Below are positions 36,741 to 46,403 of a stretch of DNA of 64,000 nt, piece by piece; position 1 is the first letter of the stretch; every line of letters starts with the position of its first letter. The stretch comes from Acinetobacter sp. NIPH 298. GTDB taxonomy: Bacteria; Pseudomonadota; Gammaproteobacteria; Pseudomonadales; Moraxellaceae. Below the pieces are notes generated by a model. The model saw only the letters and a program-made list of their open reading frames with translations. It was not told the DNA's origin and made no database searches. A program made the position numbers and the translations under genes. Location of the stretch: NCBI RefSeq assembly GCF_000369505.1, contig NZ_KB850053.1, forward strand, positions 152,943-216,942, given 5' to 3'.

Positions 36741-37412
36741 TCAACCACACTTATGTAACATAGGTATTTTCTTTCTTAAATTCAATTCATCTTGTTTTAT
36801 AGTCGAGAAAACTTGTTTACTTTCTTGGCTAGTTCTTAAATTATTATAATTTGATAAATTCATTTCAGTTATAACCCCTAATCCTATCAATTCACAAACC
36901 CTCTTAGTTCTTGTTTGCTCGTCTGTTGCTAAATTTATTTCATTACTTAGTCTTTCTCTTTCTTCGTAATATTTTATAATTAGTTGACTACCCTCATTTG
37001 ATGGCATATTTAATGGAATGCCCTCTGATTGACTCCCTTTAGGTGTATAAACTAATAAACTTGAACACTTTGCATTACCCTTTACAGCAGTCATTTTCAC
37101 TATTTGCTCCTGATGTGTAGCAACATAACTTTTAACATTCGGCACGTTCGCATATTCAGGATATTTTTGTGTCAATTTAATATTTTCATTTAATAAATAG
37201 ATCGTATTGCAAGCGAAATTCTTAGCTTCTGCTTCAGTATAAGGTCGAATTGTCTTATTAAAATTTAGAGAATCATTCAGATATAGTTGAACTGCTTGGC
37301 CATTCGCAGCCAACAACATAATATATTCGCCCAAACTTAAATTTACTTTTTTAGTTGCTGCATTCACCGTTGTTACAGATAAGAGTAAACCTATAAATAT
37401 TAACTTCTTCAT
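36741..37412 (-). CDS. exported protein of unknown function
   Basis: 223 residues with a signal peptide (MKKLIFIGLLLSVTTVNA). The mature part contains four or five Cys (NFACNTIY, AKCSSLL, RVCELIG, LHKCG), consistent with disulfides in the periplasm. No family recognised. The gene is notably AT-rich compared with its neighbours and stands alone. Confidence 0.7.
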   Translation of the reverse strand: MKKLIFIGLLLSVTTVNAATKKVNLSLGEYIMLLAANGQAVQLYLNDSLNFNKTIRPYTEAEAKNFACNTIYLLNENIKLTQKYPEYANVPNVKSYVATHQEQIVKMTAVKGNAKCSSLLVYTPKGSQSEGIPLNMPSNEGSQLIIKYYEERERLSNEINLATDEQTRTKRVCELIGLGVITEMNLSNYNNLRTSQESKQVFSTIKQDELNLRKKIPMLHKCG

Positions 37413-37722
37413 TGTGTAAAGGATTGTAATGTTTTTGATGATTCAATATATCATTTATTGACCAGTTTGAAAATTTATATAACCAAATATAATTATCAAA
37501 TTTTCCAAAAACTTATACAATATATTTCATTAATGAAATTTAGGCACTTTAATATCAGAACTAACTAACCCATCTAATATGAATAAAGTAGGTTGGCGAT
37601 TTCGTTCAGTTTTTTATATTAAAAAAATATTCGTCTGGAATTTTAGGGCAGCAAATACTCTACGATTAATTCATATTCAACTGGTTACATGTAAGATAGT
37701 CAAGTTTTTACTCAAACGCACA
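37413..37722. other. AT-rich intergenic region
   Basis: About 310 bp; a 63-codon plus-strand frame begins inside it (37579) and runs into the next gene antisense, but it has no features of a real protein. Nothing else was seen. Confidence 0.35.
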
Positions 37723-38286
37723 TTAAATCTTCTGTCTTTCGACCCATTCAATCGAACTCACACGAAATAATTCGCAAGCGCCATCGCCTACACCACCGGG
37801 TGTCAAAGAGGATGTCCAGACCAGATCTTTATCACGCACCTCAACCAACTCACCCTTTAAATTGACCAAATCGCCACGCTTGACCTGCTTAATTTGCTTT
37901 GCGATTTCAGGATTGGCAGGAATGATGTGCATATTTGACACCATTTTTAATGCTTGATCCGGTGGTACGGGTAGTTTTTTCATGTTCCAGTTTAAGTACC
38001 GATCATACTGACGTACTGAAATGGTCCGTGCAATCTCTGGATCAGCAAACAAATCTAAACTGACTGCATAATCGATAGGAGAAAACTTCGCTTGTTCATC
38101 ATCGTGATAAACTTTTGAACCCAATATACGAAAATTCCCATCAAACGGTTTTAATACCGAAATGGACTGATATTTCACAACAGGCGATAAACCATTGGCA
38201 ATATTATATTCTGCCTGATTGGTTGATGCATGTGTTTGCCCCATTGCAGCAACCATGCATAAACTGATCCAAAGACTTTTGTTCAT
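37723..38286 (-). CDS. exported protein of unknown function
   Basis: 187 residues from MNKSLWISLCM, with GGAGGA 10 nt upstream; a TTG six codons earlier overlaps that site. A signal peptide (~1-21, ending THAS) is followed by a domain with VKRGDLVNLKGELVEVRDKDLVWTSSL, which resembles a short OB- or SH3-like barrel. Cys occurs once near the end (GACELFRV). No family recognised by name. It is probably periplasmic. Confidence 0.75.
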   Translation of the reverse strand: MNKSLWISLCMVAAMGQTHASTNQAEYNIANGLSPVVKYQSISVLKPFDGNFRILGSKVYHDDEQAKFSPIDYAVSLDLFADPEIARTISVRQYDRYLNWNMKKLPVPPDQALKMVSNMHIIPANPEIAKQIKQVKRGDLVNLKGELVEVRDKDLVWTSSLTPGGVGDGACELFRVSSIEWVERQKI

Positions 38287-38427
38287 GGCTCGATCATCCT
38301 CCAAAATGACTAAAATCTTAGAACATCATTCCTTTTATACTATGCCTAGACCGTGAATGAAGTTGCTTTTTTTAGTAACAATCAGCTTCACTTTGGTCAT
38401 ATTTTTGTGCCGTTAGAAACCACATGA

Positions 38428-38895
38428 CTATTCAGCAAAATCAATTCGTACAGTTTCGAACCTGACCCGTCCCTCACTGATTGCTTGCGCAATCGCCTGC
38501 TGTCCTTTACTCAGCCGCGCACCACCGCTTTTGATATCGAGTAAGATCACTTCAATATCTTCGGCTTCACCATCGCCATCTCGAAAATCGGTATAACCAT
38601 CAAACACCACATAATCGACTGGATCCCCTAAAAACTTAGCGTCACTGGGTAAATACCGAAACTCAGGCAAAATCGGTGCAAACTGCTCTGCCATTTTACC
38701 TTTCAACACCGCACGACTGGTATTTACGCTACGCTTCTGCGCATCTAACAATGCTTGCTTATGTTCCAATTCGAGTTCAGCAATGTATTGCTCATACTCG
38801 GCTTGAATACGCCCATTACGACTATGAGACAAAATAAGCGTCGTCAGTACCACCCCAATACATCCACCAATCAGCATTGCAAGCCAAATTGACAT
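38428..38895 (-). CDS. Holliday-junction-resolvase-like endonuclease domain protein (PF10107 type)
   Basis: 155 residues. One N-terminal membrane segment (~5-23) is followed by a coiled-coil-like stretch (~30-65) and the Endonuc_Holl domain: DYVVFDGYTDFRDGDG, VILLDIKSGGARLSKGQQAIAQAI and GRVRFETV. The Asp and Lys of LLDIKSG fit a PD-(D/E)xK nuclease core. Family members are annotated as resolvase-related but their activity is largely untested, and the membrane anchor is unusual for a DNA-repair enzyme. It is divergent from a ParA gene. Confidence 0.82.
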   Translation of the reverse strand: MSIWLAMLIGGCIGVVLTTLILSHSRNGRIQAEYEQYIAELELEHKQALLDAQKRSVNTSRAVLKGKMAEQFAPILPEFRYLPSDAKFLGDPVDYVVFDGYTDFRDGDGEAEDIEVILLDIKSGGARLSKGQQAIAQAISEGRVRFETVRIDFAE

Positions 38896-39022
38896 AAAAA
38901 TGTTCCTTATCTATCGCCGTGCTATTTAACTGCAACATTAAACTTTTGTCATGTGTCACGCACTCTTATCAAAAAGATGCTAAGGTATGATTGAATATAA
39001 GAGACCTGTTAAAAAAGAGTTC

Positions 39023-39667
39023 ATGAAGACAATATTAATCGCAAATCAAAAAGGTGGTTGTGGTAAAACCATGACTGCGATCACCCTTGCCACGGCATTA
39101 TCACAAAAAGGGTATAAGGTTGCTTTAGCAGATGCGGACAACCAAAAATCTTCATTACAATGGTTAAAACAACGTCCTGAAACAGTGACAGAAATCCAAA
39201 GTCTTGATTGGCGACATGAGAAATCAATTGGCGACGCGCCTAAGAATCTGGACTATTTGATCATTGATGCACCTGGAGCACTTTCAGGTGAGCATGCTGA
39301 ACAGTTGGTCAGCGAAGCACATGCGATTGTGACGCCAATACAACCGTCATTCTTTGATATTGATAGTACCCGTCGCTTTCTCAAACACTTGCAAGAGATC
39401 AAACGGATTCGTAAAGGAAAAGTACAAATCCTATTGATCGCCAACCGCGTCAAAGCAAACAGTGCCAGCTCCAAAGATATCCAGAACTTCTTTACCAAAA
39501 TCGAGCACCCTCCTGTCGCTTGGATTTCTGAACGTAGTGCTTATGGTACGTTGGCGATGCAAGGTCTAAGTATTTTTGATAAACCGCAGAAGAATTTTGT
39601 GCTGATTCAAAACCAATGGCAGCCTGTTTTAAACCAGTTGGTCGATGATCCCAGTGAGTGGTTCTAA
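39023..39667 (+). CDS. orphan ParA-family ATPase
   Basis: 214 residues from MKTILIANQKGG. The deviant Walker A is KGGCGKT (10-16), with ADADNQ and YLIIDAPGAL following, as in ParA/MinD proteins. No parB-like gene or parS-like cluster is seen nearby, so it is not part of a usual partition locus. Orphan ParA proteins often position other cell components. The longer frame from 38987 adds 12 residues without ribosome binding site. It is divergent from the resolvase-like gene and 118 bp before an AI-2E-type permease. Confidence 0.88.
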   Translation: MKTILIANQKGGCGKTMTAITLATALSQKGYKVALADADNQKSSLQWLKQRPETVTEIQSLDWRHEKSIGDAPKNLDYLIIDAPGALSGEHAEQLVSEAHAIVTPIQPSFFDIDSTRRFLKHLQEIKRIRKGKVQILLIANRVKANSASSKDIQNFFTKIEHPPVAWISERSAYGTLAMQGLSIFDKPQKNFVLIQNQWQPVLNQLVDDPSEWF

Positions 39668-39785
39668 GCTTTGCAAAGAAACGTAATCTTTTGATATTAA
39701 ATCTTAAAAGATCAGCAGGAAAATATCCCTAAACTGGTTTTTCAGTTAATATGGATCTATTCAATTTCCAGCACTAGAGAAAACT

Positions 39786-40883
39786 ATGGTGCAACAATAC
39801 GCTCCCGTATTACAACGCGTTTTGCTGTTTGGACTGTTCTTTGTCTTAATGTTTTTGGGATTTAATATCCTCAAATACTTTATTGTTCCTGTCCTTTGGG
39901 CTGCGATTATTGCCTATATGACTTGGCCTGTTTATCTATGGGTACAACGTCGATTTTTTGGCGAGCATCGCCCCACCCTAAATGCCACGATTATGATCAG
40001 TTTGGTCATTTTGGTGATTGGGGTTCCATTTATTTTCGCGATCTTTATGTTGCAACTTGAAGGTCGTAATTTATATTTTAATTTACAAAAACAACTCTTT
40101 TCAGGGCATGTTCAGATCCCTGATTTTATTAAGAACCTGCCGATTATTGGCGGAGACATTAGCCACACACTGAATGAATTAAGCAGTGATCCAAATAGCA
40201 TTGCAAAAAATATCGCGGAATGGATTCAAAGCCATTTGAGCTATGGTCGTTTTGTCCTGAGTGAAATTAGCCGTAATTTGATCAAACTGACGTTTGCTCT
40301 GATGACCCTCTTCTTTTTCTATCGTGATGGACAAACCATATTGGCACAAGTCAGTCGTGCTTTAGAAATGGTGATCGGGCCGCGTGTCCACCATTATCTA
40401 CAAACCATCTCAGAAACAACACGTGCTGTTGTGTACGGCGTTGGTTTAACTGCAGTTGCACAAGCACTTTTGGCGGGTTTAAGTTACTTCGTCGCAGGTG
40501 TGCCGAATCCAATGTTACTGACGATTGTGACCTTCTTTTTAGCCCTGATTCCATTTGGTACGCCTATTTCATATTTAGGTGTCGGGCTATGGTTATTTTC
40601 TCAAGGTCAGACCGTTGAAGCAATTGGTGTCATCGTATGGGGCGTACTGATCGTCAGTAGTGCAGACAATGTGATCCGACCACTGGTAATCTCAGGTGCA
40701 ACGCAGATTCCATTCATCTTGATTATGTTTGGTGTCCTCGGCGGTGTCGCTAGCTTTGGCTTAGTCGGTTTGTTTATCGGTCCTGTGATTTTGGCCGTGT
40801 TACTGGCGATTTGGCGTGAATGGCTACATGAAAATGTGGAAGAGCCAGTTGCAGCACTTGAAGCACCACCTGATACGAAATAG
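39786..40883 (+). CDS. AI-2E/PerM-family permease
   Basis: 365 residues with about seven to eight membrane segments: two near the N-terminus, one near 65, one near 170 and several after 215. The family pattern FVLSEISRNLIKLTFALMTLFFFYRDG and FLALIPFGTPISYLGVGLWLF is visible. The family includes YdgG/TqsA and PerM, reported to export the signal AI-2 or to act as antiporters; the role here is unknown. AGAGA precedes the ATG. A hairpin follows. Confidence 0.9.
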   Translation: MVQQYAPVLQRVLLFGLFFVLMFLGFNILKYFIVPVLWAAIIAYMTWPVYLWVQRRFFGEHRPTLNATIMISLVILVIGVPFIFAIFMLQLEGRNLYFNLQKQLFSGHVQIPDFIKNLPIIGGDISHTLNELSSDPNSIAKNIAEWIQSHLSYGRFVLSEISRNLIKLTFALMTLFFFYRDGQTILAQVSRALEMVIGPRVHHYLQTISETTRAVVYGVGLTAVAQALLAGLSYFVAGVPNPMLLTIVTFFLALIPFGTPISYLGVGLWLFSQGQTVEAIGVIVWGVLIVSSADNVIRPLVISGATQIPFILIMFGVLGGVASFGLVGLFIGPVILAVLLAIWREWLHENVEEPVAALEAPPDTK

Positions 40884-40890
40884 TTAAAAG

Positions 40891-40925
40891 ACTGTGGGTA
40901 TCTTAAAAGATATCCACAGTTTGCT
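40891..40925 (+). terminator. probable terminator after the AI-2E-type permease
   Basis: ACTGTGG-TATCTT and AAGATA-CCACAGT pair with one G-T wobble, followed by a short T-rich stretch. Confidence 0.65.
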
Positions 40926-41117
40926 TGAAAATTCATTTATTTTTCCATTACGAATCTTTAAAACAATAACTGTGCACGGATTTTGCTTATTCTTTTTACT
41001 TGAAAAATCAACTCAATCTTGATGTAAAAAAATGATATGCCTCATTGATCAAACAATACTTTTATAAGGAAAATTTGTTTGTATGATAAAACCCAGACCC
41101 ATTGAAGAAAAATAATC

Positions 41118-43268
41118 ATGAACAGTCTTTATGTGCTCTTCAATCGCTTTAGATCGAATTCAATTCTGCTGTATTGCCTACAAATTTTTATTGTTTTAAT
41201 CGGTACAACCCTGCTATTGCATGGACTTGGTCTGAGTCAATTTATTGTGCCTGTCACACTGGGTGCAATTGCAGCAGCCCTGACTGACTTTGATGACCGC
41301 TTAAGCATCCGACTTCGAAACTTGTTTTATGTCTGTGTACTGTTCTTTACGGTCAGTACAATCTTAGCGTTTCTAGCGCCTTATAAATTCTGGTTCATCG
41401 TCTATTTAAGTCTATCCAGTGCTGCTTTTGTGCTGATGGGTGCTTTAGGTCAACGCTATGCCACGATTTCATTTGGTACGATTTTACTTTCTATTTACAC
41501 CATGTTTGGATTGGGTGATTATCCACATTGGTACCAGCAACCCAGTTACTTTGTCTGTGGTGCACTGTGGTACGGCTTCACCTCAATCCTATTTTTTATC
41601 ATTCGCCCCACACTGCCACTACAAGAAAAAATTTCGACTATTTTTAAAGAAATAGGAGAACTCTTACAAATCAAAGCCAAGCTGTTTGATCCGGACAATG
41701 TAGATAATGTTGAAGCACTGTTGTTTGAACTCTCACAAAAAAATGCTCAGGTGGTGAATAGTCTCAATCAAGCCAAGCACTCCTTACTTTCTCGACTCAA
41801 GTCTTCCCGTATCAATAACACCAGTATCTATTGGTTAAATTTGTACTATTTTGCCCAAGATATCCATGAACAAGTGACCTCTAATTATTTGCATTATGAA
41901 AAAATTCATCAGAATTTTAGCCGCAGTGATTTAATTTTTCGTATTCAAAAAAATATGTTTCTACAGGCCACAGCCTGCCAAAAGCTCAGTCAGTCACTGC
42001 TGCATAAAACACCCTACCAAAACAGTCAACGGGCAGATGCAGCACTGGAAAATCTTGAAGCATCAATGAAAGATTGGATCGTTCAGCATCCTCACAATCT
42101 TGAGGTTAAAAATTTAGAACTCATTTTCAATAATTTAAAAAGTATCCATGAGCAATTCGCTCAACTGCAATTCAAGCAAAAAATCGAAACACTCTCCCCA
42201 CAGCAACAACAGGCACACTTGAACTTGCTTGATGAAGATATTCAGGGTTTTCAGGATTTATTCTTAAAAATAAAACAACATCTCAGTCCACAGTCTGCCT
42301 TATTTCGTCATGCGGTTCGTTTAGCAATCGTCTTTGTCGTGGGGTATGCAATTTCTTTGTTGCCGTTTGCAAAAAATGGTTATTGGATTTTACTGACCAG
42401 TTTGTTTGTTTGTCAGATCACCTATTTTGCAACCAAAAGCCGCCTGAAACTCAGAACCATCGGCACGTTATTAGGTGTGCTGCTTGGCATACCCGTGCTT
42501 TATTTTGTACCCAGTATAGAAGGACAACTGGTCATTACCGTGATTAGCGGAGTGTATTTCTTCTATTTACGCCAAAAGAAATACGCGCTTGCCACGGTGA
42601 TGGCAACACTGATGGTTTTATTGATTTTTAATCTAAAGGGCGCGGGTTTTAGTATTGTTTTACCAAGGATTGTCGATACGCTCATCGGTTGTGCAATCGC
42701 ATGGTTAGCAGTGAACTTGATTTGGCCCGATTGGAACTTTCGTAATATCCCTGAAAATATACGCAAAAGTAGCCAAGCCACCATGAATTATTTGGATGCG
42801 GTCATCCAGCAATATCATCAAGGACGTTCCAACGATCTTGAATATCGAAAAGCACGTCGTGCGGCACATAATGCCCAGATCGAGCTATCAAATATGATTT
42901 CGAGTCTCAGTACCGAACCACAGCCCAATCAAGAACTCATCCATTATGCATTTCGCTACTTGGTCTATAGTCATAGTCAGTTGAGCTACGTTTCTGCTCT
43001 CGGCCATCAACGTATTCAAATTCAAGATCAACATATTTTGGCGTTGTTAGATCAAAGCGCAGAATTAATCAAACACAGCTTGATCCAACAACAGCCGATT
43101 CCAAATCAACAGATTGAAGACATATTAATCAAAATTCAGCACTTAAACTCACAAGGTCAGGTCTCTGAGCAAAATCAATTACTATTAAAGCAAATGAGTC
43201 TATTACTCGAGACCCTCACTGAACTGGTGATGTTGAAAAACAAACTTCTAGAACTCGAAATTCAGTAA
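41118..43268 (+). CDS. YccS/YhfK-type FUSC-family inner-membrane protein
   Basis: 716 residues, the usual length of the YccS family. Two blocks of about six membrane segments (~15-165 and ~400-530) flank cytoplasmic helical regions, as in aromatic acid exporters (AaeB) and other FUSC proteins. The second block starts RLAIVFVVGYAISLLPFAKNGYWIL. The function of YccS is not established; efflux is inferred from family. It stands between two terminators or gene ends and has only a weak ribosome binding site (GAAG). Confidence 0.9.
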   Translation: MNSLYVLFNRFRSNSILLYCLQIFIVLIGTTLLLHGLGLSQFIVPVTLGAIAAALTDFDDRLSIRLRNLFYVCVLFFTVSTILAFLAPYKFWFIVYLSLSSAAFVLMGALGQRYATISFGTILLSIYTMFGLGDYPHWYQQPSYFVCGALWYGFTSILFFIIRPTLPLQEKISTIFKEIGELLQIKAKLFDPDNVDNVEALLFELSQKNAQVVNSLNQAKHSLLSRLKSSRINNTSIYWLNLYYFAQDIHEQVTSNYLHYEKIHQNFSRSDLIFRIQKNMFLQATACQKLSQSLLHKTPYQNSQRADAALENLEASMKDWIVQHPHNLEVKNLELIFNNLKSIHEQFAQLQFKQKIETLSPQQQQAHLNLLDEDIQGFQDLFLKIKQHLSPQSALFRHAVRLAIVFVVGYAISLLPFAKNGYWILLTSLFVCQITYFATKSRLKLRTIGTLLGVLLGIPVLYFVPSIEGQLVITVISGVYFFYLRQKKYALATVMATLMVLLIFNLKGAGFSIVLPRIVDTLIGCAIAWLAVNLIWPDWNFRNIPENIRKSSQATMNYLDAVIQQYHQGRSNDLEYRKARRAAHNAQIELSNMISSLSTEPQPNQELIHYAFRYLVYSHSQLSYVSALGHQRIQIQDQHILALLDQSAELIKHSLIQQQPIPNQQIEDILIKIQHLNSQGQVSEQNQLLLKQMSLLLETLTELVMLKNKLLELEIQ

Positions 43269-43289
43269 TCAACTGACACCGCATCCGTT

Positions 43290-44522
43290 CTAATTTATCC
43301 CTTGTTGCTGACGTGTTTGCATCACCTGTTTCAGCGCAGCACGAGGTTGAGCAAACCATAAAGCAATCAAAGCCACACTCGCGAGTGCAAAAGCCCAAAT
43401 GTGGAAATGTGTATAAAGTACCCGTACCAGTTCAATAATGACAAAGAAACTCATCATCATGATCATCGACACTGCGGCTGCAACCGTACCTTTCGATACT
43501 TCTGAAGACATCAAGGCAAAACGATACATCACTGAGAAGCTAATCCCTTCACCAAAACTGATCAAGGTCATACCAATCAATAAACATGGCACGAGATAGA
43601 TCGGCCAAATCACGCCAAGCAATAAGAACAACGTCCCAAATAACATGATGGGTAAGCCCACCAAAATGGTTTTACCTAAAGCAAAACGATCCATCACTTT
43701 GATCAAGACAATATTGCCCGCAATCAAACCAAAGAATATCGGAAACTGTGCCAAACCATATTGCATGCTGCTCAGTTTCAACTCATCCACCAAAATGATC
43801 GGTGACAAGGCAATCCATAGCATTAACGGCATCGCCACCAGTGGTAAAGCAAGGCTTAAACCCAAGAAATGACGATTGGTAAACACCTTTTTAAAGTCAT
43901 CAAACATATAGCTAAAAGGCTGTTTCACTCTGCTTTGTTGTTGCGATGGCATAAATTTCTTTAGACCAAACCAACTCAAGAATGAAACCGCGGCAATCGC
44001 GACAAAGCCCCAATGCCAAGAAATATGTTCAATGAGAAATGCGCCGAGTACAGGACCAAGTAAAGGTGCCAATAATGAAATATTTGCCATCAGTGCCATG
44101 ACTTTAATGGCATCTCGCTCTTCAAATGTTTCTTGAATTGCGGCATAACCAACCGCTGAAATAACAGTTAAGCCAATACCTTGTAAGAAACGCAATGCCA
44201 AGAATTGTTCAATATTATGCGTCAATAAAATCAACAAACAGCAGACTGTAAAGAATGCCACGCCTGCCAATAATACTGTTTTACGCCCAAGTCGATCTGA
44301 AAGTGGTCCAAGCAGCCAAGCGACACTGGCACCACCCAACAAATAGAATGACATCGACGAAGGTGCCCACGTCACACTGACACCAAATTCTTGGGTAATC
44401 GACAGCATTGCAGGCTGTATCAAGTCATTACCAATATAAACCGCAAACTCAAATAGCACTAAAGCTAAAGGAAACATGAGCGTTATACGGTTTAACGTCA
44501 TATTTTGATTATTCGTCATCAT
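43290..44522 (-). CDS. craA: MFS drug exporter, CraA/MdfA-like
   Basis: 410 residues, 12 membrane segments. It is very similar by eye to A. baumannii CraA: LNRxTLMFPLALVLFEFAVYIGNDLIQPAM at the N-terminus, the TWAPSSMSFYLLGGASVAW stretch, motif A GPLSDRLGRK and LLGPVLGAFLI. The acidic residues in FEFAVYIGND correspond to the Glu/Asp pair that binds substrate and proton in MdfA. CraA exports chloramphenicol and other compounds using the proton gradient. It is a single gene converging with the YccS-type gene. Resistance in this species is inferred. Confidence 0.85.
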   Translation of the reverse strand: MMTNNQNMTLNRITLMFPLALVLFEFAVYIGNDLIQPAMLSITQEFGVSVTWAPSSMSFYLLGGASVAWLLGPLSDRLGRKTVLLAGVAFFTVCCLLILLTHNIEQFLALRFLQGIGLTVISAVGYAAIQETFEERDAIKVMALMANISLLAPLLGPVLGAFLIEHISWHWGFVAIAAVSFLSWFGLKKFMPSQQQSRVKQPFSYMFDDFKKVFTNRHFLGLSLALPLVAMPLMLWIALSPIILVDELKLSSMQYGLAQFPIFFGLIAGNIVLIKVMDRFALGKTILVGLPIMLFGTLFLLLGVIWPIYLVPCLLIGMTLISFGEGISFSVMYRFALMSSEVSKGTVAAAVSMIMMMSFFVIIELVRVLYTHFHIWAFALASVALIALWFAQPRAALKQVMQTRQQQGIN

Positions 44523-44870
44523 GTTCTATTCACAAAAACAACCAATTCGGGTGCGTCCCATTTCCATACAAAGAAAATAGGATCATCACCACACGATTTT
44601 ATGGTTTAGATTTAAATTAAATTTTGATTTTCATGCTGTGAGAGCGCATGTAATAAATGTGAAAACACCGTATTCACTAGGTGTATATAAGAAAAACAAT
44701 CTATTTACGTGAGCTTGGTAAATGTTTTACCTTTTGGCAAAATTGCCAGACGCAACTTTAGCATTATTTCAAAATGACCGCAATTTGAGCAATTGTTTTA
44801 ATATGTGAATAACACTCAAGTTATCCACAGCTTTGCTGATCTTTCATTCAACCTGAAAGATTTTTTCGTT
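44523..44870. other. intergenic region upstream of the CraA-like gene
   Basis: About 350 bp, AT-rich. No gene or clear promoter pair was recognised; the lipoprotein at 44871 ends into it and craA starts out of it on the same strand. Confidence 0.35.
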
Positions 44871-45242
44871 TTAAGGACATAAATCAAACTGGAATGTCGC
44901 GGTGTTCTCCCCTCTAGCGCATTGATAACTTTGTTTCTTATTCACAACTTTCCACACTTCTTGACCGCGTTTTAATTGATATTCGGTTCGAACAGCAATC
45001 ACAGAATCATCAAGTTGAGTTTGTTCAACCGTAATTTCTGCCTCGCTTGGATTTTCTGCGCTATTAAATTGTTGATCGATCTTTAAATTGGTTTCTTCAT
45101 GGAATAGATTCGGTTGATCCAATAACACGGCATGTATCGCTGTACTTTTTTGTACCGCAGTTTGCTGCTGCGATTGAGCTATGGGCTGATTACACGCTGT
45201 TAAAAAAATTCCGCATCCTAAAATCATCAAAATTTTATGCAT
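44871..45242 (-). CDS. small lipoprotein of unknown function
   Basis: 123 residues. The signal MHKILMILGCGIFLTAC gives Cys17, followed by a Gln-rich linker. The rest is a small domain with EITVEQTQLDDSVIAVRTEYQL and VWKVVNKKQSYQCARG, ending in TFQFDLCP; the two Cys near the C-terminus could form a disulfide. No family recognised. It is divergent from the DUF4349 lipoprotein. Confidence 0.75.
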   Translation of the reverse strand: MHKILMILGCGIFLTACNQPIAQSQQQTAVQKSTAIHAVLLDQPNLFHEETNLKIDQQFNSAENPSEAEITVEQTQLDDSVIAVRTEYQLKRGQEVWKVVNKKQSYQCARGENTATFQFDLCP

Positions 45243-45424
45243 TTTGTACCTCTCCTATTTACCACATGCATCTATGCTACTATGCAAAATTGAATTTCAA
45301 AGCAATAAAATGTAAGTAACTTATGTGAGATTTGTTGTATTTATCAATCATTTGAATATCATCATAAGTAACTAAAAACACAAATTTTATAACACGAACA
45401 TCACCACAGATTGAGCATAAACTC

Positions 45425-46297
45425 ATGTCAGATTTAGCAAAAAAATTAACGATTGTTTTAATATTAAGTACCGCTATTGTCGGCTGTTCAAAAAAAGAAG
45501 AAGGCATGGCAAGTGATCCCTCTGTTGCCGCAGAAAGAACAGCTTCAAATAGTGATATTGTTCAGGAAAATACTGTCAAAAATCCTGAACAATTGGTCGG
45601 CACGCAACAAAGTGCGCTAGAACAAAATCGCCAGTTGGTTAAAAGCGCTCAATTGCAATTTGAAGTCAAAGATGTATTACAAACGACTTCAGCTCTCGAA
45701 CAACAGCTGTTGCAATACAACGGCTATATCGAAAACAAGCAAATTGACTATCAAGTGAGTGATCGCTCTCAACGTAATCGCATTGATGGAACCATTGATA
45801 TTTATGAGAAAATAATACCATTCGTACAACTCACGGTCCGTATTCCAAATGATCAAGTGACTACTTTTTTAAATACACTTTTACCTTTGATGTTGAACTT
45901 TAATACGCAGTCTTATGAAGCAAAACCTTATGAGTTAAAGCTATTAGAAGAAAAGCTGAATACCGCAAATCAAAGTAATAGCGCATCAAATACGGTAAAT
46001 AATCAACTACAACAACTCACTGATTTGGAAGTGAAAGATCGTTTGGCTTATAGCACTATTCGTTTGGAATTTTTCCAACAACCCAAAGTTCGTAAAAGCC
46101 ATGACTTAAATATTCATCGAATCGCTACTATGGACAGTGAGCCGTTATTAACACGGATTGGAGAGGCATTTAAAGTAGGTTTATCTTATTTTAAAGAAAC
46201 CATTTTATGGCTGATTCAGTTCTGGGCGTTCTTTCTTGTCATTATTGCTATTTGGGTGATCCGTAAAGCATATAGGCTGAGAAAACAAGGCAGTTAA
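45425..46297 (+). CDS. DUF4349-type lipoprotein with C-terminal membrane anchor
   Basis: 290 residues. A lipoprotein signal ends IVGC (Cys21). The central domain (~65-225) matches DUF4349 with LVKSAQLQFEVKDV, a coiled-coil region (LKLLEEKLNTANQS...) and LAYSTIRLEF. A hydrophobic segment (~255-280) near the C-terminus, followed by RKAYRLRKQ, anchors it in the inner membrane as usual for the family. Function is unknown. Both a lipid anchor and a membrane segment on one protein is typical of DUF4349. Confidence 0.88.
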   Translation: MSDLAKKLTIVLILSTAIVGCSKKEEGMASDPSVAAERTASNSDIVQENTVKNPEQLVGTQQSALEQNRQLVKSAQLQFEVKDVLQTTSALEQQLLQYNGYIENKQIDYQVSDRSQRNRIDGTIDIYEKIIPFVQLTVRIPNDQVTTFLNTLLPLMLNFNTQSYEAKPYELKLLEEKLNTANQSNSASNTVNNQLQQLTDLEVKDRLAYSTIRLEFFQQPKVRKSHDLNIHRIATMDSEPLLTRIGEAFKVGLSYFKETILWLIQFWAFFLVIIAIWVIRKAYRLRKQGS

Positions 46298-46403
46298 TTA
46301 TTGATTTTTGATCAATAGTATTTTGCCTATTTATGTATTTTTACTCATGAATAGATTTCCTAAAATGCCGTCAAGTTTTAGCAATCTATTTTTGAGTTAT
46401 TCA

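Noticed and set aside
37579..37770. 63-codon plus-strand frame
   Set aside because: It overlaps the 3' end of the opposite gene, is AT-driven and has no ribosome binding site.
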